Of a stretch of 64,000 nt of DNA, positions 33,600 through 61,639 are shown piece by piece. The notes below the pieces were generated by a model that was given only the letters and a program-made list of their open reading frames with translations, searched no databases and had not been told where the DNA came from. The stretch comes from Epinephelus fuscoguttatus (taxonomy: Eukaryota > Chordata > Actinopteri > Perciformes > Serranidae), in contig NC_064773.1 of assembly GCF_011397635.1 (NCBI RefSeq), forward strand, positions 32,869,449-32,933,448, in the 5' to 3' direction. The position numbers were made by a program, and so were the translations under genes. Every line of letters starts with the position of its first letter. The stretch's first letter is position 1.

Positions 33600-35155
33600 C
33601 TCTTAATTTGGCTGTTATTTATGAATTAATACATACATTAATACATCTGCCCAATACTGTAAATATATAGTTCTATTTTCATACAGCAGCAAATGATTCA
33701 TAAAAACGATGACCAACAAACAAACCTATTTATGCTAATTAAATGAATGTTTTCAGTCCTTGCGAACAGCCTGATCATTGCATCATTAAGGTTGGACTAC
33801 ATTAAATCTCTGTGGAACCAATTCTTTGTGGCAGCATGAGAAAAAATAAAGTGGCACATATTCAAAGCCATACAGCCAAACTCTAAGAGGAAAATCTCAC
33901 TCAGTTTGCGAGAGCTGCTTCTTGATAAACAGCTCTACCAAGATGGCCTTATATAGCAGTGTTTTCAGCGGTGTGTGACTAATGTTGACCTGCAGGAAAA
34001 CAGGATTCTACCACAGGATGTATCAGCCGTACACAGCTCATACTAGAAAGGCTCTGACACACCAACCCAACCTCTAAAAATTCAGGCCAGCAAAGCCGCA
34101 CTGATCAAATGCTTTGTATTATCTTAAATTACCACAATTTGTTTTGTTAAAGTCCTTCCATCCTAAAGCAACTAGAATTACCGCCCCACAGTTGTATGCC
34201 TCCACCCATCAGTCAAGTTTCACTTACAGTTTTATATATTTCTATTTGACTTCATAGTTTATATCACCTGGTCTGTTTGTTTTGGAGAGGAAAAGCTCTT
34301 GGTTAAAACCTCTTCAACTACCAGGAGATGTTTCATCTGGTCATAATCTGCAGTCCTCATCACTAGTTACCACTACATCCCTCTAAATCTTAAACGTTGG
34401 ACCTCTCAACAATACAACTACTTAAATAAATGTAACCTGTTATGCATGTTGCAAGCAAATAAACTGCGCTTACTGGTAGACAAAGAACAGTGCCACCTCC
34501 ACAGTGCTATAAATCCCCTGTCAGCTCTGTACACTAAGGAGAGGAAGCTCACCAGTATTTGGATGTTTTTGCTTTCTCCATTCAGCACTCATTGCACTGC
34601 CATGCCACTCTGCTGTCCAGAGCTCGGCTGCAGAATGAGGCCAGCCAAACAGCCTCATACCAAACAATGACAAAATATGCTGGTGCTGGCAGGAGCACAG
34701 CAACAAAAGCCAGGAGAGAAAATCCACAGCGCTTTGGTATTTTATCGCTGAACAGTTACAACGAACACTTTAACACTGTAATATTGTTTAGCTCATGTGA
34801 GATGCCACATACCAAACTGAAAGTCTCACAGGTAAAGGATGGATTTTCAATGTTTGCTCCTCTGCAGGGACAGAAATTATTGAACCCGGTTAGAGGCAAC
34901 AGGCCCTTGGGGCAAGCAGCCCCCAGGTGCTCAGTAATGCTGCTCAGCCTTGCAACCAATTTGCCCCAGTGGCCACTGCAGCAGAAAATCCCCTGTGGCC
35001 CAAAAAGCATTTTCCCCATAGGCCACTACTGTAAAAGAAACCGTTGGCAGGACACCTCCAACTGCAAACAAGGTCAATTATAACTCTTTCTATTATGAAT
35101 TTTTTATCCATGAAGGTTTTATGTTTGGAAAACTTTTCTCAAGCCAAGAAAAGCA
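33600..35155. other. MSRB3 intron 1, unassigned part
   Basis: No exon recognised. 34170-34225 contains CTAGAATTACCGCCCCACAG and GTTGTATGCCTCCACCC, the head of the repeat family present in full at 38640-39420. A 174-codon frame at 34559-35083 (+) is longer than its neighbours but has no domain, low-complexity bias or homology I recognise. Confidence 0.4.
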
Positions 35156-35156
35156 A

Positions 35157-35368
35157 TTTAAAAATCTGTGACTTTGGGGCGTCAGTGGCTTAGTGGATAG
35201 AGCAGGCGCCCCATGTACAAGGCTGTTGCCACAGTGGTCCAGGTTCAACTCCAGCCTGTGGCCCTTTGCTGCATGTGATTACCCCTCTCTCTGTCCCCTC
35301 CTCACATTTAACTGTCCTATCTATAAAGGCAAAAATGCCCAAAAAATATCTTTAAAAATCTGTGACTT
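35157..35368 (+). mobile_element. tRNA-derived SINE with 18-bp target duplication
   Basis: The body (about 35175-35350) starts GGGGCGTCAGTGGCTTAGTG. It has a pol III A box (TGGCTTAGTGGA, 35186-35197) and a B box (GGTTCAACTCC, about 35242-35252), followed by a CT-rich tail region and AAGGCAAAAATGCCC. It is bracketed by a perfect 18-bp direct repeat, TTTAAAAATCTGTGACTT, at 35157-35174 and 35351-35368. The perfect duplication implies a fairly recent insertion. Confidence 0.93.
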
Positions 35369-35369
35369 C

Positions 35370-37600
35370 ATCACATCATAAAGACCATGCCCAGATCAGG
35401 AAGTCATGGGCAGGGCCAGCAGGGGGAAATACTACTGCGCATATTCAGTAGGCTGCATGCCAGGGACATAAACTCGGAAGTTAAACTTTTTCAACTTATG
35501 TGCCAGGCGAGAAACTCCAGCAGATAGAATAGGAGCCATCTTGCCATCCCGTATCTAGATATTAATATAAACCTATGGTGGCCCCCCCAAGACCCACTTG
35601 CTGGCTGCAGAAGAAAGTGTGGTTATAGCAGTACTGACTTGGAAACTTATATAATTCTGCATTAATTCATAACATAAAAACCTTGGTTGCTGCTATTATT
35701 TATCATTATTCTACAATTTAAGGTCAGTGGCTGTTTAGTCTTAAAATGTTAAAATTGCCCCTAGTCTGAGAGGCCAACATGGGGATAGCCCCACACTGGC
35801 AATGTCAAGCTCCCTAAGCAAGGACGTAGGTTCAGTTTAAACACTGAGAAAGAAACATATGAAACAAGGGTTTGTGGGTCTTTCACCAGAACATTTTGAG
35901 CATAAAAGATTTAAGTTCCTGCATTCTGGTGAATCTTTATTCACCAATTAGTGCCTTTTCTGCACCCATTTATAGTGTAAATGTATTTCATTTTGTCAAA
36001 AATAAAAGTCCTCTGCTACTTCCATGTTTTTATTGACACAGAACTTAAATTGACCATGAAACCATGAAAACAGCCTAATTTTATGATCTCCAGAGGCGCG
36101 CAGCTGCTTGATTAAATAATGAGGATGGCAAAGGCCCTCTGATTGGCTTGTTGCCGGTTGCATTGGTGAGATTTAGGGACTGTTCTTTAGTTATCAGAGG
36201 AGGGGGTGGCCAGGGTGTGGCTGTTTATTTTTTTTGTGATCTTCCCCAAAGCTACAAATATTCTTCCTTGAGACTCCCTGAGTGACTTGGGGAAAGTGCA
36301 TGACCCTCTCTCCACTATAAATTACGTGATTTTTAAAAACTCACCCATTAATGCTTGAGCTGAAAAAGCCACAGTTGCTGTGCATGCTAGTTAGCTGTGC
36401 AAACAGTTTATTTTTGGCAAAATGTTTAATGTAGAATAAAGTGATTTTGATGAAACGTCACTGTTTTAATGAAGGAAACATTCATCCAACTTAATGCATT
36501 CCGTCGTAAATTTGAAAATCCAATGATAATTTCTGTTTTTACAGTTTCTGGCTACGATAAATGTTGTAATTTTGGCGATTCTTAAAGAATACATTCTTTC
36601 TTAACCCAAAATTGTAAAAACAAAACAAAAAAAACCTCACTCACCAATCACTTAAAAAAAAATTTAATGGTGTCATAATGGCAATTAAAATGTAAATTAA
36701 AGAATAAAGTGATTTTGATTAAATATCACTATCTTAATCTCAGATTTAGTTGTGTTTGTATTTTCTGATGGAAGCGCTCATCCCATTTCAGTGTCCCGTT
36801 GGGAAATTGAAAATCTAACAAAAAGTTCTGTTTTTACATTTGAAGGGCATGTTGTCTTTAAAAATCTATTATTAAAGCCTATAACAAAATCAAAAAAGAA
36901 ATATTTCTAATAATTGGTAATAAAATAAATAATCAATACAGCCATTCAAATTTGTATGCCAAAATCAATTTGTATGAAAAATGAAAACAAAAAAACTACT
37001 TGACATGCCTTCCCCATTTGCACTACACCCCCCCCTCCCCCAAGTAATGAACAGTCCCTTATAAAAGGGGCGTGAGATTGGCTAGGTTTAGGATAAGAAT
37101 GTCACTATTAGCCAATCAGAGGCAGAGTAGGGCGGGTCCTTGCCTTCACATTCGAGAAAAAATTAATTTCGCATCCCAGACAGAAAACTCCGGTCTGTCC
37201 CGTGTCGAATCTACCCAGCTGATATTACCTTATAAAATGTCAGCGTTATAGTAACGTTACATAGTACGACATTGCGTCATATAGTGTTGCAGCACACTGC
37301 CGCCTGTTTGTAATTTGTGCTTGCCAACATGACAGCCTAAAAATAACAACGTTTACTGAGTAGGTAATTATCTTCGTGTTTTGTCTCCATTTGTGACAGG
37401 TTGCCAGTCTTTTCTGAACGCCGACTGTTAACAGTTACTCCAAATGCGTTTAATTCAATGTTTAGAGTTGCTTTATTCCTCAACATCCAGAAAACTCCAA
37501 AAATAGGTCTCTCCTTCAGCATTAAAATTCGCCCCGTCACGGTTTATGCTAACTGTGACTGCTGTAGTTACCCTTCGTAACCCGAAGTTAGTCCACCAAA
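35370..37600. other. MSRB3 intron 1, 5' part
   Basis: No exon. Two related blocks at about 36430-36540 and 36700-36840 (both with AGAATAAAGTGATTTTGAT, later TCTGTTTTTACA) suggest an old local duplication. Otherwise AT-rich. Confidence 0.4.
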
Positions 37601-37619
37601 TGAAAAGACAGTGGCATAC

Positions 37620-37746
37620 CTGAGGAAAGCAGCAGCAGTAGCAGGAAGGTGACGCTGGCAGTGAAGCGTTGTGTCGCCAGGGTTAATCTGTCGGAGTCAG
37701 GTCGGCACAGAAAATAGACCTGGAGGAGCCACAGGCTAAGAGGCTA
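37620..37746 (-). other. MSRB3: Candidate MSRB3 5' exon, no in-frame ATG
   Basis: A good splice donor (TCCTCAG/GTATGC) ends this exon at 37620, with the same CTCAG/GT style and phase as the coding exon at 28393. Read in the phase that would join exon 24045, the last codons give TASVTFLLLLLLSSG, which looks like the hydrophobic core of a secretory signal peptide. That frame is closed upstream by TAG at 37746-37744 and contains no ATG. It may be a 5' UTR exon joined to the ATG exon at 28468, or an ER-form exon starting at a non-AUG codon. The 5' limit is unknown. Confidence 0.5.
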
Positions 37747-37899
37747 ACACCCTCCGTCCCTTCCACCGACAGGCTGCGTGTGTGTGTGTACGAGTACGGG
37801 TGGAATAACACAGTGCCTCCCTGCACATCACCAATTATGGCCAGGACCCCATCTTCGTCACAGCATGATGTAACCCGACTACAGACCAAACAGACAGCT

Positions 37900-38635
37900 C
37901 ATTCTCATTTCATTCAGCCAGTTCAAAGTCCTCTACAACACAAACACAGCGACTAACACAACTTCAGACTGAACAGAATACTTCACTGACTGATGTAACT
38001 TAGCTTATGCATTTTGGCATCTTATTTACCCATAATACCATTTTCCCTGATAAATTACAAATTGTGATTTCAAAAATATTATTAATATTATTAAATATTA
38101 GTGGTTGTTAATAATTAGTATTGAGTAGAAATGTTTCTTCACGAATAGAATTTTAATGCACTAATGTGTGCCATCACTTTATGGTTTAAAGTCTTTCATT
38201 TTGTCAAAACAAAAGTCCTGTGCTACTTTAATGTTTTTATTAGTGGGGGGACAAAAATTGTAAAATAAAATATTCAGCTCAAGTGTAATTTCAAGTTTGG
38301 GTGGGAGAAGGGCCCTTTTGAAATAAAAACTGCTTAAAACTAAAATATGACTGACATGAAAGTTATTTCAGGCATCAACCAAAAACCCTGAAAATACCCA
38401 CTTACTTCAAGACAAAGGAACCGGGTGTGCAGAAATGCTGACTCATTCCCATGTTTTAGAACTCATTCCCGGAGCACTCTATTGCAGCAGGGTAATGACT
38501 GTAACAGCACTGTAGCAACAGTTTCTACTTTTATATTGTATAGTTGTGACATCACAACTTCACAGGAGTCCTGACAGCTCGTTTTGAAGGCACAGTTTCT
38601 GAATATGAACTGTGTGCATTTCTCAGTCTACTGAG
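37900..38635. other. Spacer upstream of MSRB3
   Basis: AT-rich, no exon seen. It may contain MSRB3 promoter sequence, but no TATA box or initiator stands out. Confidence 0.35.
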
Positions 38636-39033
38636 CATAAAACTAGAATTACCGCCACAAGGTTGTATGCCTCTGCACACCAGTCAAGTTGCAGTTATCG
38701 TTTACATCCATGTCTGTGAAAACATGAATGCTTCACGCACATCTTCCCCCTAACAGCACAGAAGATCTCTAGCAAAGTTTTAAGATGGGCACCCAAGATT
38801 AGTGTGGCCATTCAGTATCTGACCGAATGTCTCCTATTCTGTGCCTGAGCTATGATGTTATAGCCAGAAAAGTGGTTTTGCAAAGCATTATGATGTCACA
38901 GTGAAGTCAACCTTTGACCCTTTAGATATATAATGTCATTACTTCATCATTTTATATTAGACATTTGTGTCAAGTTTTGTCATAATTAGCTTATGAAATT
39001 AGATGAGTTACAGCCAAAAATATGGTTTTCGTG

Positions 39034-39048
39034 AGGTCACACTGACCT
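39034..39048. promoter_or_regulatory. Perfect ERE palindrome (upstream of MSRB3)
   Basis: AGGTCACACTGACCT fits AGGTCAnnnTGACCT exactly. It is about 1.3-1.4 kb upstream of the candidate MSRB3 first exon. Binding is not shown. Confidence 0.55.
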
Positions 39049-39315
39049 TGACCTTCGACCACCAAAATTTAGTCAGTTCAACGCTTAGCCCAAAGTGTTT
39101 GTGCCAAATTTTTAGAAATACCCTCAAGGTGTTCTTGTAATATCATGTTCACAAGAAAGAGTCGGACACAAGGTCACAGTCACACTGACCTTTGACCACT
39201 AAAGTCTAATTGGTTCACCCTTGATTGAATTGAAATTGAATATTTGTGCCAAAGTTGAAGAATTTCCCTTGAGGTGTTGTTAAAATACTGCATTCACAAG
39301 AATGAGATTGATGTA

Positions 39316-39337
39316 AGGTCACAGTGACCTTTGACCA
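39316..39337. promoter_or_regulatory. Perfect ERE overlapping a DR1
   Basis: AGGTCACAGTGACCT (39316-39330) is a perfect ERE. Its right half-site continues as TGACCTTTGACCA (39325-39337), a DR1. It lies between the LEMD3 3' end and the MSRB3 5' exon. Confidence 0.55.
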
Positions 39338-40019
39338 CCAAATATCTAATCAATTCATTGTTGAGTCCAAGTGGACATTTGTGCCAAATTTAAAGATAGT
39401 CCCTCAAGGCAGAAATCTGACTTTTTACAATATGGGACCTTTAACATCCATTACCTGGAACATGTTACTATACTTAACAATGAATTTGAAATAAAAACCT
39501 AAATTGACCTCAACATAGCTGAATAAAAGCTAAAAACCCAGACAACTGTGGAATGCTGTTTCTAAAATGTTTCTGCCCCATATGTGCATGACACAACAGC
39601 ACAACAAGCACAGTTTAAAAACTCCTAATAAACCTTTAATTTGAGCTGTTTGTACAATTGACAAATTACATTAAAACGTTTGTATCTTCTTAAATGTCTG
39701 TAGTATTGTACACCTCCCCCCTCTGGCTAGCAGGTCAGGGATACTGGTAACTCCAAACAAACAACGCAATGGAAATAAAGCTGCATATAATAGTACATAT
39801 TACAGTTATATCAATGTACAGTGTTTACATAAAATACATCAGAGGAAAAGAACACATCCGTGAGGATGCATTTAAAGGTGAAGCACGAGGCTGGAGAAGT
39901 GCCATCACATCAAACCAACATTTACATTCAGCCTTGTTACAGTCAGTGTGGGCTGAGACGCTGCGGGTGCACCATTCTGCTGGAGACGTACAAAAATAGA
40001 TTACAGTGATGCACTATCG

Positions 40020-41812
40020 GCTGGCTTATTTCGGAAAGTGTTCACTTTATTTTTGTCATTTTTACACATCCTCACAACTGTTTGGAAGCGGATGTAAGGT
40101 CGATCCTCAATGGAAAAAAAAAGTTATGACACATATGTAACAGGTCTAGTGACATTAAAATAGTACATCAACACTGCGGATTTAAAAAATAATAATAAAT
40201 AGAGAGAAGCATTTGGTTTAATATCAAAGGAAACTGCTACAAAATACCAAATCTGAAGATGTCAAACTCTACCAAAACTACATCTATGGCAGGCCTTACT
40301 CACCCTTGAAACATTTCTGAAATCCAGTACATTCTCCAGTAATGCAGTGCCAGTCTTAAAAAAGCACAAATTTAAGGCACAGGTGGGTTGCCTGCCGCAA
40401 AAACGTAGCTGCAGGTTTTGAACATTTTGAAATGTGCATCATTTGTACAATTTCACACCGCAAATACTGAATCCAACTTTCAATTCACTGCATTAAAAAA
40501 AATGAAATTATGTCTGGCAACTCCTGGATTTGTTTTTTTAGTGTTTTCTGAATACACAGGTGCTGTAAAAGTACACAAGCAACCAGGAATCCGTAAATTC
40601 AGTACAGTCTCCTTGCAGGGGTTGGAATATTTGGGATTGTGTATTAAAATCTGTCACCATTCTCACAGTACTCCTTATGACAAAAAGAGGGGTAGCATTA
40701 TTACAAGAGGCTATGATCAAAGACCAGTAGCAACAACATCAGGTCATATCATGAGAAGAAATATCTGCGTCACCAGAGACATACGGAAAGTCTGTGAGCT
40801 CCTCTGGTCTGTTGGTCATGTACACAGAGAGAGGACAACACACCACTTGTTCAGAACAGGTTTGGAAATACAATGAGGGGACGCGCCAACAGTGAAAATG
40901 ACCCGACTTGAAAGAGGTAAATAATAAACATAATAAAACATAAAAATCATTTGGGAATATATTGGATTATATCTGGAGAAGAAAGCTTCAGGTGACTGTT
41001 AAAGGTCCCTGATTCAAAAGTTTGGGAGCACTGCTGGATGCTAGAACAAAATTAAAAGACAAAGGGAAAGAAAAGGCCATACATGGAATACATGGAGCAA
41101 ACAACAAACGCAGAGGCTGCTCACCCTGTTCTACCAGCTGAACTGCTGTGTGTGTGTATCGGTGCTGTTGCGGGCAGCCTCTGGATACAGACGCACTCTG
41201 CTGTGGCAGCGAGAAAAATGTGAGCTTATGGTTTGCTTTGAATACGGAGGATGTAATAAAGCTTGTGCCACCGTTCACATGTATTTACAGCACACTCTCT
41301 ACAAGTCTGTTCATGCCCTTCCTCACTTGACTAAATAATAATAATCTGAATAATAAACGGGGAGTACATCGAACACCTTCGGGGAAATCAACACCCACAC
41401 TGTGTTGTACTGATAGCTTACATAGAGGCATACTCTGATAACATGCAGCCGTTTCCACACAGTGCCCACATGAATTCCACTGTGGCATCAGTTAGACTGT
41501 GGAAGAGAGGGAGGGAGGGTTGGAGTCTCTGCACACATCTTAAATATTCCACAAGAACTTTGCTTCCTTGTTAAATCCATGACATTTTAATACAAAGATT
41601 ATTGAAAACAAACACTGCACCGCTTGAACAACTTCTCTTGCGATCCTGTGTTGGAAAAACAAAACAAACAAAACAAACAAAAAATAAAAGCTCTCCCGAG
41701 AAGCAGACTGAAGTCTTCTCCGTTATAAAGCAGTGAAGGAGCAGCAGCAGACTCGTGCTGTCATGCTGGGAGGGCCCAGAGGACAATGCTAAATCTAACG
41801 CTTATGCTGATC
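40020..41812 (-). other. LEMD3: LEMD3 3' UTR (predicted)
   Basis: Sequence after the LEMD3 stop. A minus-strand AATAAA lies at 40051-40046, giving a UTR of about 1.8 kb; a weaker ATTAAA at about 39639-39634 could extend it. The 152-codon frame on the opposite strand here starts at a non-ATG codon and has no recognisable domain. Confidence 0.45.
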
Positions 41813-58504
<16,692 letters not shown>

Positions 58505-58514
<10 letters not shown>

Positions 58515-58600
58515 CTTGGACAAAACTCTCGGAGAAGGTTGTATAACGGAAATGACGTAGGGGTGAAGTGGTAGTAGACCAACTGAGGTGCGTTCAAAAC
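58505..58600 (-). promoter_or_regulatory. LEMD3: LEMD3 core promoter / start region
   Basis: CAAGATGGCG (58519-58510), which includes the start codon, is a full YY1 consensus. 40-odd bases upstream, TACGTCATTTCC (58558-58547) combines a CRE-type TGACGTA with a GGAA core on the opposite strand. No TATA box. The arrangement fits a housekeeping, CpG-island promoter with initiation very close to the ATG. The start site itself cannot be seen. Confidence 0.5.
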
Positions 58601-58648
58601 CAACGACAAGCTGTTGATAAATGATAATGCCAACATTCTTAGTTATGA

Positions 58649-58674
58649 GGATTTTTTTTTTTTTTTTTTTTTTT
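58649..58674. repeat. Poly(T) tract
   Basis: A run of about 24 T's roughly 140 bp upstream of the LEMD3 start codon (an A run on the transcribed strand), a nucleosome-disfavouring sequence. Confidence 0.95.
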
Positions 58675-58839
58675 ACATATAAAGCCTTTCCTATTACATA
58701 TAAAGAATAACAAAATTGGGATTTTGATGACGCAAAGGTGCAAAAATCAGAATTTACCTTCTTTGTAAGTGAAGTAGATATTATAAGTCATTAATATACC
58801 AATAAACATGTAAGGAATTACATGTTGGGACCAAGTCAT

Positions 58840-59595
58840 TGTTTTGCAAGTCACAAGTAAGTCTCACGTCTTTGCACACATGTCTCAAATAAGACAGACA
58901 TGTCTCGAGTCCCAGGTTAAGACAGGCAAGTCCTGAGTCAAGTCCCAAGGAAGACAGTCAAGTCAAGAAGGGCAAGTCCTGAGTCAAGTCCCACGTCAAG
59001 ACAGTTAAGTCTTGAGTCATGACCCAAGTCAAGACAGGCAAGTCTCAAGTTCCAAGTTTAGACGGGAAAGTCTCCAGGCAAGTCCCAAGTCAAGACAGGC
59101 AAGTCCCAAGTCAAGTTCCAAGTCCGAAACTTTGAGTTTAATGTCCAAAACATGTCATAATGTACTCCACAAAAAATGTAATAAAATTATTTTTGGTATC
59201 ATTTTTCTCCAACTGTAACATTAGTACTTCATGGGTCTGTCCTGCATCTTGGGAGAATGCTGTCGGACTGGTTCAAAAGAAGCTGATGTGGAGAATCAAG
59301 TGCTGACTTGCTGGAAATTAATAGCATTAACATTTGTTGACTGAGAAATGAATTAATTGATTTGTGAAACACTTATTAAATAACATTTTAATCTTTGGGC
59401 TTGGGGAAGAGTTTTAATTATGTTGAAGTCAAAAGGCTCAAATCCAAGTGAAGTCACGAGTCATTGGTGTTAAAATCCAAGTCAAGTTGCAAGTTTCTTT
59501 TTATTTTGTCCAATCAAGTCTTAAGTTATGAAATTTGTGACTGAAATCTGGCTCAAATCCATGTCATTTGACTCAAGTCCACACCTCTGATTATT
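58840..59595. repeat. CAAGTC-rich degenerate array within a dispersed repeat
   Basis: Dozens of CAAGTC/AAGTCC/GAGTC words occur between 58850 and 59130. The array continues as AGTCATTGGTGTTAAAATCC and CTTTTTATTTTGTCCAATCA and ends TGACTCAAGTCCACACCTCT. This word usage is characteristic of a fish repeat family. Frames through it are repeat artefacts. Confidence 0.8.
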
Positions 59596-59807
59596 TCTAC
59601 AGCAGAACTAAATCTAGGCTACTTCATATGGAAAGTGTGTGTAGAACGCAGTTTCAGGGCTTCTTCCATACAAATATGGTATTCCTAACAAATTAAGAGA
59701 AATACACTACAAAACTGTGCATTATATATTCCACTAACTCTTACATCAATTTGAATATGATGTGATTTTTGTAAAGACGAAGAACTGGACGCTAATATAT
59801 TTTATGA

Positions 59808-60035
59808 ATGTTTACATATAGCAGTGTTCTGGAGAAAACTGAAGGACTGTTTTTCAAACAAACAATTAAGTTGGAAGCCAAGGATATTATTTTATATTAT
59901 GAAAACAAGAAGCAGCAAATTGAACTAACTATTATCATATTAATCCTATTAGGTGCATCTAATATCCATAAGTCCAAATTTTCTAAATCTCTCCCATTGT
60001 TCATCATTGAATTTGGAAATTACATTGTCTGTTAA
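59808..60035 (+). pseudogene. L1-type LINE ORF2 fragment (possible)
   Basis: The frame contains DIILYYENKKQQIELTIIIL and IHKSKFSKSLPLFIIEFGNY. The IHKxKFxKxxPxFxxFxxE pattern resembles the extreme C-terminus of fish L1-type ORF2 proteins. It is short and isolated, so the assignment is tentative. Confidence 0.4.
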
Positions 60036-60199
60036 ACATATTAATAATCAGAAATGTGTGTATGCAGTTAGTGTGCTGTTCTTCTGCACCATATGTTTCA
60101 ATCATTTGTTTCATACTTATTTATTTATCTGTTTATTATTATATTATCACTATGTATATCATTACTAGTAATATTATTCATCCCATCTTTTTTCTTTTT

Positions 60200-60312
60200 T
60201 TGTACCCCCTGCTGCAAAGCGTCACTTGGGAGAGGGACATCTGGGGTGCTTTGCTTGGCTTGCTGCCCCCACGACCCGGCCCCGGATAAGTGAATGAATA
60301 TGGATGGATGGA
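60200..60312 (+). mobile_element. Rex3/RTE-like LINE 3' end
   Basis: TTGGGAGAGGGACATCTGGG and GCCCCCACGACCCGGCCCCG, then GATAAGTGAATGAATATGGA and (TGGA)n. The frame WERDIWGALLGLLPPRPGPG followed by a stop is the usual C-terminus for this retrotransposon tail. Heavily 5'-truncated. Confidence 0.6.
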
Positions 60313-61345
60313 AAAGCAACCATACACCAGCAAGCAAAATAATCACTAGTAAATTTAATCATAATAATAGATTCATATAACAAGTTGCCATTCTTATTAT
60401 TACTACTCGTTCTACCGTGTACTGCAGTTCAGTGTGCCATTTGTGCAAGTGGTGTAAGGTACAATCAATTTCAAACACCGTCTCTATTTCATTACTTTAA
60501 ATTGTGTTAAAAATTGGAAAACTAGAAAGTCATATCAGTGTTATGTAGGCTTCATCACTGTCGACTGTTACTATGTCACAAAACATTTCATTTAAAAAGG
60601 TCATTAAAAGTCATATTATGTTATAAAAATGGCATTAAAATGTTCCTTCCCTGACTGTCTCTGTGTGATACTGGGTTGTTATGTTTTGTATAATCATAGC
60701 AAAAAAGGTTATTCTGCATGAATGGAAGTTAGTGTTCCCTCCTTGCTTTACAAAATACCTAAAATGACATGTTTTCTTGTCTATATCTTGAAGAAACACG
60801 GTGCACTCTGTCTAACTCCCTTATCAAGTTTTTCTAAAATCTGGGGACCCTTTATTGAACATATCAAAAGTGTAGAGAGTCTGCCTAACCACACTGGATC
60901 CTTCCTTGCATTGGACTGTACACTGTTTATCGATCCATCTGGACACCAGTTCTCCATTGGACCTTTCCTGACCACCCACGCCTCAACCTTTTTGTGGACA
61001 ACCTCCTCATAGTACAACCTGGCATATACCATAATTGTACTTTCTTTCCTTTAACTGACAGTGTGTTACCCTTTATCTTATCATTATTATTGCTACTATT
61101 ATTACCATTGTTTATTTTTTTATTAATCAGTTTTCATCTTTTTTTTGTTTTGCTTTCTGTCTTGTATTTCTCATGTCTGTGTTTTTATCTTGATGAAATG
61201 TAAAATAAATCTCAGAAATAAAATCTATTAAAAAAGTAATTAAAATGTCATTTAAAAAAGTAATAGTATCGTATGTCATAATTTGCACTTTTACTGTGCA
61301 GCCCTCAATCAGCTAACATATTGATAATATCAGTGCATCATCTGT
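60313..61345. other. Unassigned AT-rich DNA
   Basis: No exon or bounded repeat. The Leu-rich frame at 60994-61203 comes from (TTA/TTAT)n sequence. Confidence 0.4.
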
Positions 61346-61349
61346 ATCA

Positions 61350-61502
61350 GCCACCAGGGTTGGAATTGGGGGGTTAGATCACCATATGATTCCCGAGCGC
61401 GGCACCACTGCTGCTCACCGCTCCCTCAGGGGATGGGTCAAATGCGGAGAACAAATTTCACACACTCAGGTGTGTGACAATCAGTGGAACTTTAAACTTT
61501 TA
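61350..61502 (+). mobile_element. SINE-like dispersed repeat
   Basis: GGGGTTAGATCACCATATGA, TTCCCGAGCGCGGCACCACT, GGGATGGGTCAAATGCGGAG and the tail GTGTGACAATCAGTGGAACT then TTAAACTTTTAA form a block typical of a fish SINE. The internal promoter boxes are not clear here. Confidence 0.5.
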
Positions 61503-61639
61503 ATCTTTAGTGCTTTGTCTTATTTTCCACAGTGAATGAATAGTACATACATTGAAAAGCATTGTATTTCATGTCTCCATCTGCCCATGGAACATCATGA
61601 TAAGAGTATACATGCATAGTTAGCCTTGGACCAAGACGT

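Larger units (their letters stand above)
38640..39420. repeat. ERE/DR1-bearing repeat, second copy
   Basis: The head CTAGAATTACCGCCACAAGG and TTGTATGCCTC is followed by diverged units led by GGTCACACTGACCTTGACC (39036), AAGGTCACAGTCACACTGAC (39171) and AAGGTCACAGTGACCTTTGA (39315), with TTTGTGCCAAATTT between. Same family as 15860-16575. Confidence 0.85.

Noticed and set aside
35175-35350. A functional tRNA gene
   Set aside because: The A and B boxes belong to a SINE: it has a target duplication, a SINE tail and no proper cloverleaf acceptor pairing.
40418-40876. 152-codon plus-strand frame opposite the LEMD3 3' UTR
   Set aside because: It starts at a non-ATG codon, has no recognisable domain and no splice context; most likely chance.
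58515-58523. Upstream TTG (three codons before the LEMD3 ATG) as start
   Set aside because: The ATG at 58514 has near-ideal context and matches the family N-terminus.
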